DNA of 64,000 bases, taken from the NCBI RefSeq assembly GCF_022884085.1, contig NZ_JAGGCS010000002.1, positions 496,001-560,000 on the forward strand, given 5' to 3'. How positions within the stretch are numbered: the stretch's first letter is position 1; the number at the start of each line of letters is the position of its first letter. The stretch comes from Paenirhizobium cremeum. Lineage in GTDB: Bacteria > Pseudomonadota > Alphaproteobacteria > Rhizobiales > Rhizobiaceae. The notes under the pieces are model-generated. The model did no database searches and was not told the origin of the DNA. It saw only the letters and a list, made by a program, of their open reading frames with translations. Made by a program: the position numbers and the translations under genes. Shown in pieces: positions 36,034-44,373 of the stretch.

Positions 36034-36881
36034 CAGTTTTCTCGCTTGAGGCTGCTTTCATGCCAGCGATGCAGCGCCAGCCAGGAGATGAAGGAGGTGA
36101 TGGCGAAGATCAGCACACCGAGGCAGGAGAGCAGGAAGAGTGCGGCGAACAGGCGCGGAATGTTGAGGCGGTACTGGGCCTCGAGCAGACGGAAGGCGAG
36201 ACCGGAACCGGCCCCGGCGGAACCCGCCGCGAATTCTGCAACAACCGCCGCGATCAGCGCCAGACCACCGCCGATCCTCAGGCCCGTCATGAAATAGGGC
36301 AGCGAGGCCGGCAGCTTGAGATAGAGCAGCGTCTGCCAGCGGGACGCGCCATAGAGGTCGAACAGGTTCAGGAGATTGTGATCGACGCTCTTCAGGCCCT
36401 GAACCATGTTCGAAAGGATCGGAAAGAAGGCGACGAGGAAGGCGCAGATCAGAAGTGCCACCTGGGTGGACGGCGCATAGATCAGGATCAGCGGCGCAAT
36501 GGCGACGATTGGCGTGACCTGAAGGATGACGGTGATCGGATAGAAGGCCGTCTCGATCCATTTGGATTGAACGAGGAAGATCGCGATGCCGACGCCGCCG
36601 ATCAGGGCCAGCGCCAGCGAGGCCATGGTGATCTGGGTGGTGACCCAGAGCGCCGGTACCAGAATGCCCCAGTCCTTGAACAGGGCGATGGCGACGGCGC
36701 CCGGGCTCGGCAGGATGTATTGCGGCACGCCGGTCACCGTCACGCCGATCTGCCAGAGGCCGATCAGGACGGCGACGACCGCGACGGGGACGAGGATACG
36801 CAGCAGCGTTTCCCCATGGCGGGCGAGCCAACCGGTGGCGGCGGAAGAGGTGCCGGAAGCGCTGACGATCATGTCTGACAT
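36033..36881 (-). CDS. ABC transporter permease (SsuC/TauC/ThiX type)
   Basis: This 282-aa permease has six predicted spans and the coupling-loop pattern seen in nitrate/sulfonate/taurine importers (LLNLFDLYGASRWQTLLYLKLPASLPYFMTGLRIGGGLALI). It pairs with the ATPase upstream; the start overlaps that gene's stop by one base (TGATG) and its own stop overlaps the amidohydrolase start in the same way. This is a tightly coupled operon. Confidence 0.9.
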   Translation of the reverse strand: MSDMIVSASGTSSAATGWLARHGETLLRILVPVAVVAVLIGLWQIGVTVTGVPQYILPSPGAVAIALFKDWGILVPALWVTTQITMASLALALIGGVGIAIFLVQSKWIETAFYPITVILQVTPIVAIAPLILIYAPSTQVALLICAFLVAFFPILSNMVQGLKSVDHNLLNLFDLYGASRWQTLLYLKLPASLPYFMTGLRIGGGLALIAAVVAEFAAGSAGAGSGLAFRLLEAQYRLNIPRLFAALFLLSCLGVLIFAITSFISWLALHRWHESSLKREN

Positions 36882-37711
36882 CAGTGTGTGTCCTCTCCGC
36901 CAATGGCTTCGAGAAGGGTTTCTGAAACGGTCTCGCAGGCCTGCCGGTATTCCTCGGAGGTACGGTAATGGGCGTCCCGTAGGAGGCTGGTCTTCAGCGG
37001 GAAATCGGCATGGACGCGGCCGGGCCTAGCCTTCATCACGACGATGCGGCTCGAGAGATAGGCGCTTTCGAACACCGAATGGGTGACGAAGATGACGGTG
37101 ATGCCGGTCTCCCTCCATAGGCGCAGCACGTCGTCGTTGAGCTTCTGGCGGGTGATCTCGTCGAGCGCGGCGAAGGGCTCGTCCATCAGGAGCAGCTTCG
37201 GCTTGGTGACCAGCGCACGCGCGATGGAGACGCGCATCTTCATGCCGCCGGAGAGCTCGCGCGGATAGGCGTTCGCGAAGTCACCGAGGCCGACGGTGGC
37301 GAGTGCGGTCATGATGTCGTCTCGGGCCGCGGCCCTGGAGATGCCGCGCAGCTTGAGCGGCAGGTAGACATTGCCGAAAACGGTCTGCCAGGGCATCAGT
37401 GTCGGCTCCTGGAAGACGAAGGAAATGTCGCCTTCCGGCAGTCCCCTGGAATTGATGCGCGAACTCGGCCAGTCGATCGTGCCCTTCGATACGTCGCCGA
37501 GGCCGGCGATGATCCTGAGCGCCGTCGACTTGCCGCAGCCGGAAGGGCCGAGCAGGCTCACGAATTCTCCGCTGTTGACAGCAAGCGACATGCCGGTCAG
37601 CGCCACCGTGCCGCTGGAGAAGACCTTGGACACGTCCTTCATCACCACAAGCGCCCGGCGCTGTTCGGGGGGAGGGGTGATGGGGTCTTCCGTCGATGGC
37701 AAACTGGTCAT
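36881..37711 (-). CDS. ABC transporter ATPase (SsuB/TauB/ThiZ type)
   Basis: This 276-aa ATPase has Walker [11 protein letters not shown]-loop FQEPTLMPWQT, signature ELSGGMKMR, Walker B LLLMDEP and the H-loop VTHSVFES, which is the pattern of the taurine/nitrate/HMP importer group. I start at ATG 37711; the frame is open further into the repeat element, which is not coding. It is separated from the binding-protein gene by about 250 bases that contain a RIME-like repeat. Confidence 0.92.
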   Translation of the reverse strand: MTSLPSTEDPITPPPEQRRALVVMKDVSKVFSSGTVALTGMSLAVNSGEFVSLLGPSGCGKSTALRIIAGLGDVSKGTIDWPSSRINSRGLPEGDISFVFQEPTLMPWQTVFGNVYLPLKLRGISRAAARDDIMTALATVGLGDFANAYPRELSGGMKMRVSIARALVTKPKLLLMDEPFAALDEITRQKLNDDVLRLWRETGITVIFVTHSVFESAYLSSRIVVMKARPGRVHADFPLKTSLLRDAHYRTSEEYRQACETVSETLLEAIGGEDTH

Positions 37712-37776
37712 TCTGTCTCGCGTTACATCCGCGTTGCATTCTGGTGTTGCGGCAGCGTTGGCGTTGCGCGATTGGC

Positions 37777-37955
37777 TACCCCTCTGCCCTGCCGGGCATC
37801 CTCCCCTCAAGAGGGAGGTCGGAATCCGGTGGCTTCTACCCTCCCCTTGAGGGGGAGGGTCGGCACGCGGCGCCGTGGTGGGGTGACTTCAACGGTATCC
37901 GGTCGATCACCCCCACCCGCAGCTTCGCTGCGACCTCCCCCTTAAGAGGTAGATG
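37777..37955. repeat. RIME-like palindromic intergenic repeat
   Basis: The spacer between the binding protein and the ATPase holds a mosaic of inverted units. CTACCCTCCCCTTGAGG...GTGGGGTGA (about 37837-37886) is facing ATCACCCCCACCCGC...CCCCCTTAAGAGGTAG (about 37906-37952), with an extra related half unit CCTCCCCTCAAGAGGGAGG at 37800-37818. This is the style of the Rhizobium-specific intergenic mosaic elements, short palindromes scattered between rhizobial genes. It sits within an operon, so its hairpins may lower expression of the genes after it. Confidence 0.8.
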
Positions 37956-37960
37956 GGAGA

Positions 37961-38977
37961 TCACTTCTTCAACGCCATGCCCACGCCCTTGCAGACGAAC
38001 TTCGTCGTATAGGCCTTCTTGTAGTCGAGGTCGGCCGGCTCGACACCGATCTGGACCATGGCGTCGAAGAATGCCTTGTATTTTTCATCCGTCATGCAGC
38101 CGATGCCCTTGTCGAGCGCCTCGGCGGATTCGACGATGCCGTATTCCTTCATCTTCTCTATGGAATAGGCGATCTGACCATCCGTCATTTCCGGATTGTC
38201 CTTCTTAATCAGGTCATTGGCGGCCTTGTTATCGCCGTAGAGGTAGTTGTACCAGCCTTCGATCGAAGCATCGACGAAGCGCTGCACGAGATCGGGGTTC
38301 TTCTCGACCAGTTCGGCGCTGGTGGTAATCATCGTTGAATAGGGCGAGTAGCCATTGTCGGCGAGCAGGAAGACCTTCGGCGTCCAGCCGGCCTGCTTCT
38401 CCACCTCGTAGGGCTCGGAGGTCAGGTAGCCCTGCTGTCCGGATTTCGGGTCGGCGATGAAGGGGGCCGGGTTGAAGGTGTAGGGCTTGTACTTCTCGTC
38501 GGTGAAGCCCTTGAAATTCTTCTTCATCCACTCGTAATAGGTGATGTAGCCGTCCTTGCCCATGAACAGTGTGTCGAGCTTGGCGAGATCGGCGAAGGTC
38601 TCGATGCCCTGGTCGGGATGGGCCATCAGCATCTGCGGGTCCTTCTGGAAGATGGACGCCACGTCGACCAGCGGAACGCCCTCCTTGACCGCATCCAGAC
38701 CCTGCAGCTGGCCGCCCATGTAGAACTCGACCTTGCCGGCGATCAGCAGCGCCCGGTTGGCGGCCTGGGGACCGCCCTGGACGATGGTGACCTTGAGGCC
38801 GTATTTCTCATAGGTGCCGTCCGCGACCGCCTGGTAGAAGCCGCCGTGCTCGGCCTGTGCGAGCCAGTTGGTGCCGTAGCTGACCTCGTCCAGTGCATAA
38901 GCCTGGCCGGCCAGCGAAAACGCCGCGGAGAGGCTAAGAGAAAGTGCGAGAGCCTTCAGTTTCAAAGAGCTATGCAT
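37961..38977 (-). CDS. ABC importer substrate-binding protein (NMT1/THI5-like)
   Basis: This 338-aa binding protein has a Sec signal peptide (about residues 1-29, cleavage after QAYA) and an NMT1/THI5-like body (GTNWLAQAEHGGFYQAVADGTYEKYGL, GGPQAANRALLIAGKVEFYMGG). Members bind pyrimidine precursors of thiamine, riboflavin or other nitrogen heterocycles. The ATG at 38977 follows AGGGGA. It is the first gene of the operon, divergent from the LysR gene, with the shared motif at 39057-39090 in its promoter region. Confidence 0.88.
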   Translation of the reverse strand: MHSSLKLKALALSLSLSAAFSLAGQAYALDEVSYGTNWLAQAEHGGFYQAVADGTYEKYGLKVTIVQGGPQAANRALLIAGKVEFYMGGQLQGLDAVKEGVPLVDVASIFQKDPQMLMAHPDQGIETFADLAKLDTLFMGKDGYITYYEWMKKNFKGFTDEKYKPYTFNPAPFIADPKSGQQGYLTSEPYEVEKQAGWTPKVFLLADNGYSPYSTMITTSAELVEKNPDLVQRFVDASIEGWYNYLYGDNKAANDLIKKDNPEMTDGQIAYSIEKMKEYGIVESAEALDKGIGCMTDEKYKAFFDAMVQIGVEPADLDYKKAYTTKFVCKGVGMALKK

Positions 38978-39056
38978 ATTTATGAGTTCCCCTGTTAAAC
39001 CTTGCGGCATCGTGAGACTGGCCGTTTTTGACATTTGAGCGATTGCGTTGCTCTTT

Positions 39057-39090
39057 GAAAAGCATCAAAATTCGTCCGCATTGATGCCTT
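39057..39090. promoter_or_regulatory. Bipartite site in the LysR/ABC-importer divergent promoter
   Basis: GAAAAGCATCA is followed after exactly 14 bases by TGATGCCTT. The identical arms and spacing recur at 40992-41025 upstream of the creatininase gene. The inverted GCATCA/TGATGC core is typical of a dimeric regulator. The site lies about 80 bases upstream of the binding-protein start and 70 bases upstream of the LysR start. Confidence 0.75.
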
Positions 39091-39159
39091 TTTTGCACTG
39101 CATCAGGGGCGGCTGCACAAATAATGCTTTCTGAATAAATTTTGCGCAATGGTGGGCCG

Positions 39160-40152
39160 GTGCTGCATTCCCGAAAACTTCTCTACATCAACGAAATCGT
39201 CCGCTGCGGTTCCATCCGCAAGGCGGCTGCGCGGCTGAACGTGGCCTCATCGGCGGTCAATCGCCAGATCCTGGCGCTGGAGGAAGAGCTCGGCGCGCCG
39301 ATTTTCGAGCGCCTGCCGAGGGGCTTGCGGCTGACGGCCGCGGGAGAGCTTTGCGTCGAGCACATCCGGGATGTGCTCAAGAACTACGAGCGCCTGGAGA
39401 CCCGCATTCGCGGACTGAAGATGCCCCAGGCCGGCAAGGTGACGCTGGTGACGACGGTGGGGCTTGCCTCCGGTCCCCTGCCGCCGATCCTTGCCCGTTT
39501 TCTCGAGAGCCATCCGCGCGTGCGCATCAAGCTCAGGAACGACAGCGGCTCGACGACCGTCAATCCGGTTCTGACGGGGGAAGTGGACATCGGTCTCGGC
39601 TTCAATATTCCGGCGACGCCGGGCATCCGGACGCTGGCCAATTTCGATGTGCCTGTCGGTGTCGTGCTGCCGCCTTCCCATCCGCTCGCACAGGAGGAGG
39701 GGCCGATCGATCTGGTCGACGTGGTGCAGGAAAAGCTGGTGCTGGCGCAATCGGGAACCAGCCTGCGCAATATCATAGACCTCGCGCTGTCGCCGCTGCC
39801 ACTGCCGGTCGAGCCGCTGCTGGAGACCAACTCGTCGGAGCTCATCAAGCAGCTGGTAAAGTGCGGCACGGGGCTGACGCTGCTCAATCCGCTCGACGTC
39901 ATCAGCGAATGCCGGGCCGGCGAACTGGTGTTCCGGCCGCTTTTCGAGCCGCATGTCAGACATCAGCCGATGCGGCTTTTTGCCCGGGCGAGGGCGCCGC
40001 TCGATGCGGCGACCAGCCTTTTCGTCGAATATCTGATGCAGGAACTGCTTCTGCTGATCCAGGAACTGCGTTCCAAAGGGCATCTGCCGGCGGGTGAAAA
40101 GGCGGCAGATCGCGCAGCCGATGCGCCGGATGACCGGGATCAGCGCGAATAG
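39160..40152 (+). CDS. LysR-family transcriptional regulator
   Basis: This 330-aa regulator has an N-terminal winged helix-turn-helix (YINEIVRCGSIRKAAARLNVASSAVNRQILALEEELG, about 8-42) and a C-terminal periplasmic-binding-protein-like effector domain. The GTG at 39160 gives the family-typical start x-LHSRKLLY; the frame is open back to a TTG at 39142. It is divergent from the ABC operon and its 3' end overlaps the convergent creatininase gene by 13 bases. It is the best candidate to bind the repeated site at 39057-39090 and 40992-41025. Confidence 0.88.
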   Translation: MLHSRKLLYINEIVRCGSIRKAAARLNVASSAVNRQILALEEELGAPIFERLPRGLRLTAAGELCVEHIRDVLKNYERLETRIRGLKMPQAGKVTLVTTVGLASGPLPPILARFLESHPRVRIKLRNDSGSTTVNPVLTGEVDIGLGFNIPATPGIRTLANFDVPVGVVLPPSHPLAQEEGPIDLVDVVQEKLVLAQSGTSLRNIIDLALSPLPLPVEPLLETNSSELIKQLVKCGTGLTLLNPLDVISECRAGELVFRPLFEPHVRHQPMRLFARARAPLDAATSLFVEYLMQELLLLIQELRSKGHLPAGEKAADRAADAPDDRDQRE

Positions 40153-40937
40153 AGGTTGGAAAGCGGGTAGGCGGCGAGGTCGCGCAGAAGCTCGATGAAG
40201 CCTTCTACCTGATGCTTGCAGATGAGTTCGCCCTTTTCGGCCGTGCCCTTGGAGGCATCGCCGACGACGCCGTTCGGGTTCAGGTCGTGGGCGATCCATG
40301 CCAGCGAATGGGGCGGCAGCGGCGTCAGGAATTTCGAGTTGGCACGCATTTCCTCGGCCCGGGAGACGAAGTTTTTCGCCTTTTCCATGCGAACGAGATC
40401 GGGCCGGAAGTAAAGCATCAGGGAGGTCTCGACCTCGCCGCCGTGAATGCCGTATCGGCTTTCATGCTCGGAGATCATGCCTTCCGGATTGCCGAAGCGG
40501 CCCCACTGGGTGGAGACGACCGCCATCTTGTGGCGGACGCGCAGCTCGCGGGCGACGATGCTCATGACGTCGACATTGCCGCCGTGGGAATTGACGATCA
40601 CCATCTTGCGGATGCCGGCTTCGGCGACCTTGGCGCCGATCGCGGTCCAGGCGGGAATGAGGATTTCGGGACCGAAGGACAGGGTGCCTGGACCGTAGAC
40701 ATGTTCGTTCGCCTTGCCGATTTCCTGGGTCGGCAGAACGAGGAAATCGAGATCGTCGGGCCGCTGGTTGCGAAGCTCGGCGAGCATGCCGTTGGCAATG
40801 GCGACATCGGTGGCAATCGGCAGGTGGGGGCCGTGCTGCTCCGTCGATGCGATCGGCAGGATGGCGATGGTCTTTTCCGGATCGAGGCCGGCGAAATCGC
40901 CCGTGTTCAGTTCGTTCCAGAAAAATGGCCTGGCCAT
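40140..40937 (-). CDS. Creatininase-family amidohydrolase
   Basis: This 265-aa protein has the family's metal ligands: Glu and His in STEQHGPHLPIATD (with the Asp), His in VNSHGGN and Glu in HGGEVETS. The family includes creatinine amidohydrolase, FAPy deformylase (ArfB) and MftE, all acting on amide bonds of small cyclic or peptide substrates. It is tail-to-tail with the LysR gene but shares its operator with the importer operon, which suggests it handles the same compound as the deaminase-like enzyme. Confidence 0.88.
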   Translation of the reverse strand: MARPFFWNELNTGDFAGLDPEKTIAILPIASTEQHGPHLPIATDVAIANGMLAELRNQRPDDLDFLVLPTQEIGKANEHVYGPGTLSFGPEILIPAWTAIGAKVAEAGIRKMVIVNSHGGNVDVMSIVARELRVRHKMAVVSTQWGRFGNPEGMISEHESRYGIHGGEVETSLMLYFRPDLVRMEKAKNFVSRAEEMRANSKFLTPLPPHSLAWIAHDLNPNGVVGDASKGTAEKGELICKHQVEGFIELLRDLAAYPLSNLYSR

Positions 40938-40991
40938 GTCCGCATCCTCGCTGTTTCCTTGCCTATTCGCTTAGGAAATAACGCGGGCTGA

Positions 40992-41025
40992 GAAAAGCAT
41001 CATATTGCGTGCAGGCTGATGCCTT
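40992..41025. promoter_or_regulatory. Second copy of the bipartite site, upstream of the creatininase gene
   Basis: GAAAAGCATCA-N14-TGATGCCTT lies 55-88 bases upstream of the creatininase start. Arms and spacing are identical to the copy at 39057-39090, while the 14-base spacers differ, which argues for a functional binding site rather than a recent duplication. Confidence 0.75.
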
Positions 41026-41248
41026 AAAGGTCGCGCAGAGACATTTCGGGCGGAACGGCGCTAACCGGTCCCGCCTGCCGCAGGAAGCATGCGTGTATCG
41101 ATTCGAGAAAAAGACGCTATTCGCTAAAATTGTCGGCATCTGTTTAAGCGCGCCGAAAAACACCCCGTGTAGGTTCGAGACACAAGGAAGCCGGAGGAAC
41201 TGTTCCGGCGCCGTCAAAAGAAAGAGTTCTGAACGGGGACCTGAGGAT

Positions 41249-41824
41249 ATGCTGAAGAAACTTCTCGCAACCGCCGTCGTCGCGGCGACGGCATTCGTCC
41301 TGTCCGATCCGGCCCATGCTTTCGGGCCTGGCGGTTTCGCCCGCAATCTCACCGATGCGCCGACGATGCGTCTCGTCATTTCCGGCGAACGGGTTGCGTC
41401 GAGCGACGCGAAGCTCTGCACCGATGCACAGGAGGACTGCCTTGCTATCGAGCGCCCCTACACGTTCGTCCTCACCTCGTATCGCGAAAGCCAGCTGAAG
41501 CGTGTCAACGCCACGGTTAACGCCTCGGTCCGGCTTATCAACGACTTCTTTTCGTTCGGTCGCCGCGACGTTCTGAAGATTTCCAGCCCGGTGAACTTCG
41601 GTTCCGATCTTGCCGGCGCCAAGCGCGCGATGCTGATCGCCATGGGCTGGTCGCCGGAGGCGCTGACGATTGCCACCGGCCGCACGGCCGACGGCGAGCG
41701 CCGGGTGGTTCTCGTGGTCACCACCAACAAGGGCGACTACGCGCTCGACGACCGCTCGAACGCGATCAAGAAGTGGAAGCGCGTCGAGATCCCGACCGCA
41801 AGCATTCGCCCGATGGGGCTTTAA
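41249..41824 (+). CDS. Transglutaminase-like (BTLCP) protein lacking the catalytic residues
   Basis: This 191-aa protein has a signal peptide (cleavage near DPAHA) and a body that aligns with bacterial transglutaminase-like cysteine proteinases (BTLCP): NATVNASVRLINDFF, then KRAMLIAMGWSPEALTI, VVLVVTTNKGDYALDDRSNAI. In the family the core reads GDCEDY for the catalytic Cys and GHAVL for the His. Here the matching segments are NFGSDLAG and ERRVVLV, so both are gone while the Asp region (YALDD) remains. It is probably a secreted pseudoenzyme. ATG 41249 follows GAGGA; the frame extends upstream but is not coding-like. Confidence 0.75.
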   Translation: MLKKLLATAVVAATAFVLSDPAHAFGPGGFARNLTDAPTMRLVISGERVASSDAKLCTDAQEDCLAIERPYTFVLTSYRESQLKRVNATVNASVRLINDFFSFGRRDVLKISSPVNFGSDLAGAKRAMLIAMGWSPEALTIATGRTADGERRVVLVVTTNKGDYALDDRSNAIKKWKRVEIPTASIRPMGL

Positions 41825-41887
41825 AGAATTCTTCGGGGCGGAGAGTTTTCCGTCCGGCTGAATGTTTCTGTCTGTACTGCCGATTTG

Positions 41888-41920
41888 CCCTGATGGTGTG
41901 AACCACCATCAGGGCCTTTT
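41888..41920 (+). terminator. Intrinsic terminator of the BTLCP-like gene
   Basis: CCCTGATGGTG (41888-41898) and CACCATCAGGG (41904-41914) form a perfect 11-bp stem with a 5-base loop, followed by CCTTTT. It lies between two convergent genes. Confidence 0.85.
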
Positions 41921-41928
41921 CCTTTGTG

Positions 41929-42828
41929 TCAGGTCTTGTTCAGCGGCTTGCCCCATTCGGCGATGGCGATACCGCCGAGGACGAGGGCGAGTGCTAGGAC
42001 ATGGAAAGGCTGAAGCGCCTCGCCGAGCAGGAAGAGCGAAAGAAGCGTTCCGAACACCGGCACCAGATTGATGAAGAGGCCGGCCCGGTTGGCGCCGATA
42101 CCTTCGACACCCTTGATATAGAAGATCTGCGAGATCAGCGACGGCAGCAGGCCGGCATAGGCGATGATCGCCCATCCCGTTGCATCGGGCAGGATCATTC
42201 CACCGTTCGCGCGTTCCCAGAAGACCAGCGGCAGGGCGGTCAGCGCCGCCCCGAGCGCCGGGCCGGCCATCAGGCTCTTCCAGTGCACCGGCGGCTTCCA
42301 GCGCAGCGCGATGGTGTAGATCGCATAGGCGAGCACGGCGAGCAGCATCAATCCGTCACCATAGTTCAGGGTGAGGTGGAGCAGCGACATCGGATCGCCG
42401 TGGCTTGCCGTAAGGGCAACGCCGGCAAAGCTGATGGCGAAGCCGATGATCTGCACCGGCGAGACCGGGATGCGGAAGAGCACGAAGTTGAGGATGAAGA
42501 TCAGGACCGGAATGCCGCCCTGCTCGATCGCGCCGTTGACGGCGCTGGTATATTTGAGGGCGGTATAGAGAAAGCCGTTGAAGGCCGTGTAGCCGATCGC
42601 GCCATAGGCGAGCAGCAGCAGCCAGTTCTTGCGCAGCAGCGGCCAGTCCTTTCTGATCTGCGGCACGGAGATGGCGCAAATGACAAGGACGGCAATCAGC
42701 CAGCGTGAGAAGTTCAGCATCATGGGGCTGACATGGCCGACGGCAAGCTTGCCGACCATGGTGTTGCCGCCCCAGAGAAGCGTCGCGACGGTGAGGAAAA
42801 AATAGGCTCGAAGAAGCAACTGCAACAC
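41929..42828 (-). CDS. EamA/DMT-family transporter
   Basis: This 299-aa protein has ten predicted helices in two EamA repeats (LWGGNTMVGKLAVGHVSPMML near the start; INLVPVFGTLLSLFLLGEAL in the second half). It exports an unknown metabolite. It is divergent from purA with about 185 bases between. Confidence 0.88.
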   Translation of the reverse strand: MLQLLLRAYFFLTVATLLWGGNTMVGKLAVGHVSPMMLNFSRWLIAVLVICAISVPQIRKDWPLLRKNWLLLLAYGAIGYTAFNGFLYTALKYTSAVNGAIEQGGIPVLIFILNFVLFRIPVSPVQIIGFAISFAGVALTASHGDPMSLLHLTLNYGDGLMLLAVLAYAIYTIALRWKPPVHWKSLMAGPALGAALTALPLVFWERANGGMILPDATGWAIIAYAGLLPSLISQIFYIKGVEGIGANRAGLFINLVPVFGTLLSLFLLGEALQPFHVLALALVLGGIAIAEWGKPLNKT

Positions 42829-43013
42829 CAGATGGTATAAGGGAAGGGATGTGCTTTACGGCAATTTGCCGTTTGGATAGGCGACGGGAGGCGCCATGTC
42901 ACGCAAAAAGCCAAATTGCTGGTCACAAACAGGTCGATTTCCCAAAAACAACACAGTATAGATGCGCGGGTTTGGGTTAGGCGCAGGTGCTGCGCAATGA
43001 ACAGGATTTGGAA

Positions 43014-44312
43014 ATGACGAATGTCGTGGTTGTAGGGTCGCAGTGGGGAGACGAAGGTAAAGGCAAGATCGTCGACTGGCTTTCCGAGCGGGCCGATATC
43101 GTCGTGCGCTTCCAGGGCGGACACAATGCCGGGCATACGCTGGTCATCGACGGTGTCAGCTACAAGCTATCGCTGCTGCCCTCCGGTGTCGTGCGGCCCG
43201 GCAAGATGGCCGTGATCGGCAACGGCGTCGTCGTCGATCCCCACGCGCTCCTGGCCGAAATCGAGCGCCTCAAGGCACAGGGCGTTTCGGTGACCCCGGA
43301 CAACCTGCGAATCGCGGAAAACGCCACCCTCATTCTTTCCCTTCACCGCGAACTGGACGGCATGCGCGAGGACGCCGCCTCCAACAGCGGCACCAAGATC
43401 GGCACGACGCGCCGCGGCATCGGCCCGGCCTATGAAGACAAGGTCGGCCGTCGCGCGATCCGCCTGATGGAGCTTGCCGACGTTGCCGCCCTCGAAGGCA
43501 AGGTCGACCGCCTGCTGTCGCATCACAACGCGCTTCGTCGCGGCTTCGGCGCGGCCGAAGTCGAGCACAAGACGATCATGGAGGAACTGACCTCCATCGC
43601 CGACCGCGTGCTGCCTTTCATGGATACCGTCTGGCAGTTGCTCGACAAGGAACGTCGCAAGGGCTCGCGCATCCTGTTCGAGGGCGCCCAGGGATCGCTG
43701 CTCGACATCGACCACGGCACTTATCCGTTCGTGACGTCGTCCAACACCGTCGCAGGACAGGCTGCCGCCGGTTCGGGCATGGGGCCGGGCTCGCTCGGTT
43801 ATATCCTCGGCATCACCAAGGCCTATACGACCCGCGTCGGTGAGGGTCCGTTCCCGACCGAACTGACGGATGAGATCGGACAGTTCCTCGGCGAGCGCGG
43901 CCATGAATTCGGTACGGTCACGGGGCGCAAGCGCCGTTGCGGCTGGTTCGACGCGGCACTGGTTCGCCAGTCGGTCGCGACCAACGGCATTACCGGCATT
44001 GCTCTTACGAAGCTCGACGTGCTCGATGGCCTCGACGAACTCAAGATCTGCGTCGGTTACAGGCTGGACGGGCAGGAGATCGACTATCTTCCGGCATCCC
44101 AGGCCGCACAGGCCCGCGTCGAGCCGATCTATATCACGCTCGAAGGCTGGCAGCAGTCGACCGTCGGTGCGCGCAAATGGGCGGACCTGCCGGCGCAGGC
44201 GATCAAGTATGTCCGGCAGGTGGAGGAGCTGATCGGTGCGCCGGTAGCACTTCTTTCCACCAGCCCGGAGCGCGACGACACCATACTTGTGACCGACCCG
44301 TTTGAGGATTAA
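43014..44312 (+). CDS. purA: Adenylosuccinate synthetase
   Basis: This 432-aa enzyme makes adenylosuccinate from IMP, aspartate and GTP, the first committed step to AMP. It has the N-terminal GTP loop [11 protein letters not shown] (8-18) with the catalytic Asp, [22 protein letters not shown] and the C-terminal guanine-binding [15 protein letters not shown]. Length is normal. The ATG at 43014 follows AGGA; the frame extends a few codons upstream without homology. Confidence 0.97.
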   Translation: MTNVVVVGSQWGDEGKGKIVDWLSERADIVVRFQGGHNAGHTLVIDGVSYKLSLLPSGVVRPGKMAVIGNGVVVDPHALLAEIERLKAQGVSVTPDNLRIAENATLILSLHRELDGMREDAASNSGTKIGTTRRGIGPAYEDKVGRRAIRLMELADVAALEGKVDRLLSHHNALRRGFGAAEVEHKTIMEELTSIADRVLPFMDTVWQLLDKERRKGSRILFEGAQGSLLDIDHGTYPFVTSSNTVAGQAAAGSGMGPGSLGYILGITKAYTTRVGEGPFPTELTDEIGQFLGERGHEFGTVTGRKRRCGWFDAALVRQSVATNGITGIALTKLDVLDGLDELKICVGYRLDGQEIDYLPASQAAQARVEPIYITLEGWQQSTVGARKWADLPAQAIKYVRQVEELIGAPVALLSTSPERDDTILVTDPFED

Positions 44313-44373
44313 TGGTAGAAATCGTTAACGTTTTGTCTGTCGGAATCGGTCCGGCGACCAAGAGAAAGTACTG

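Noticed and set aside
39100-39115. A third partial GCATCA-like half site after 39090
   Set aside because: Only TGCATCAG is present; there is no matching arm at the right distance.
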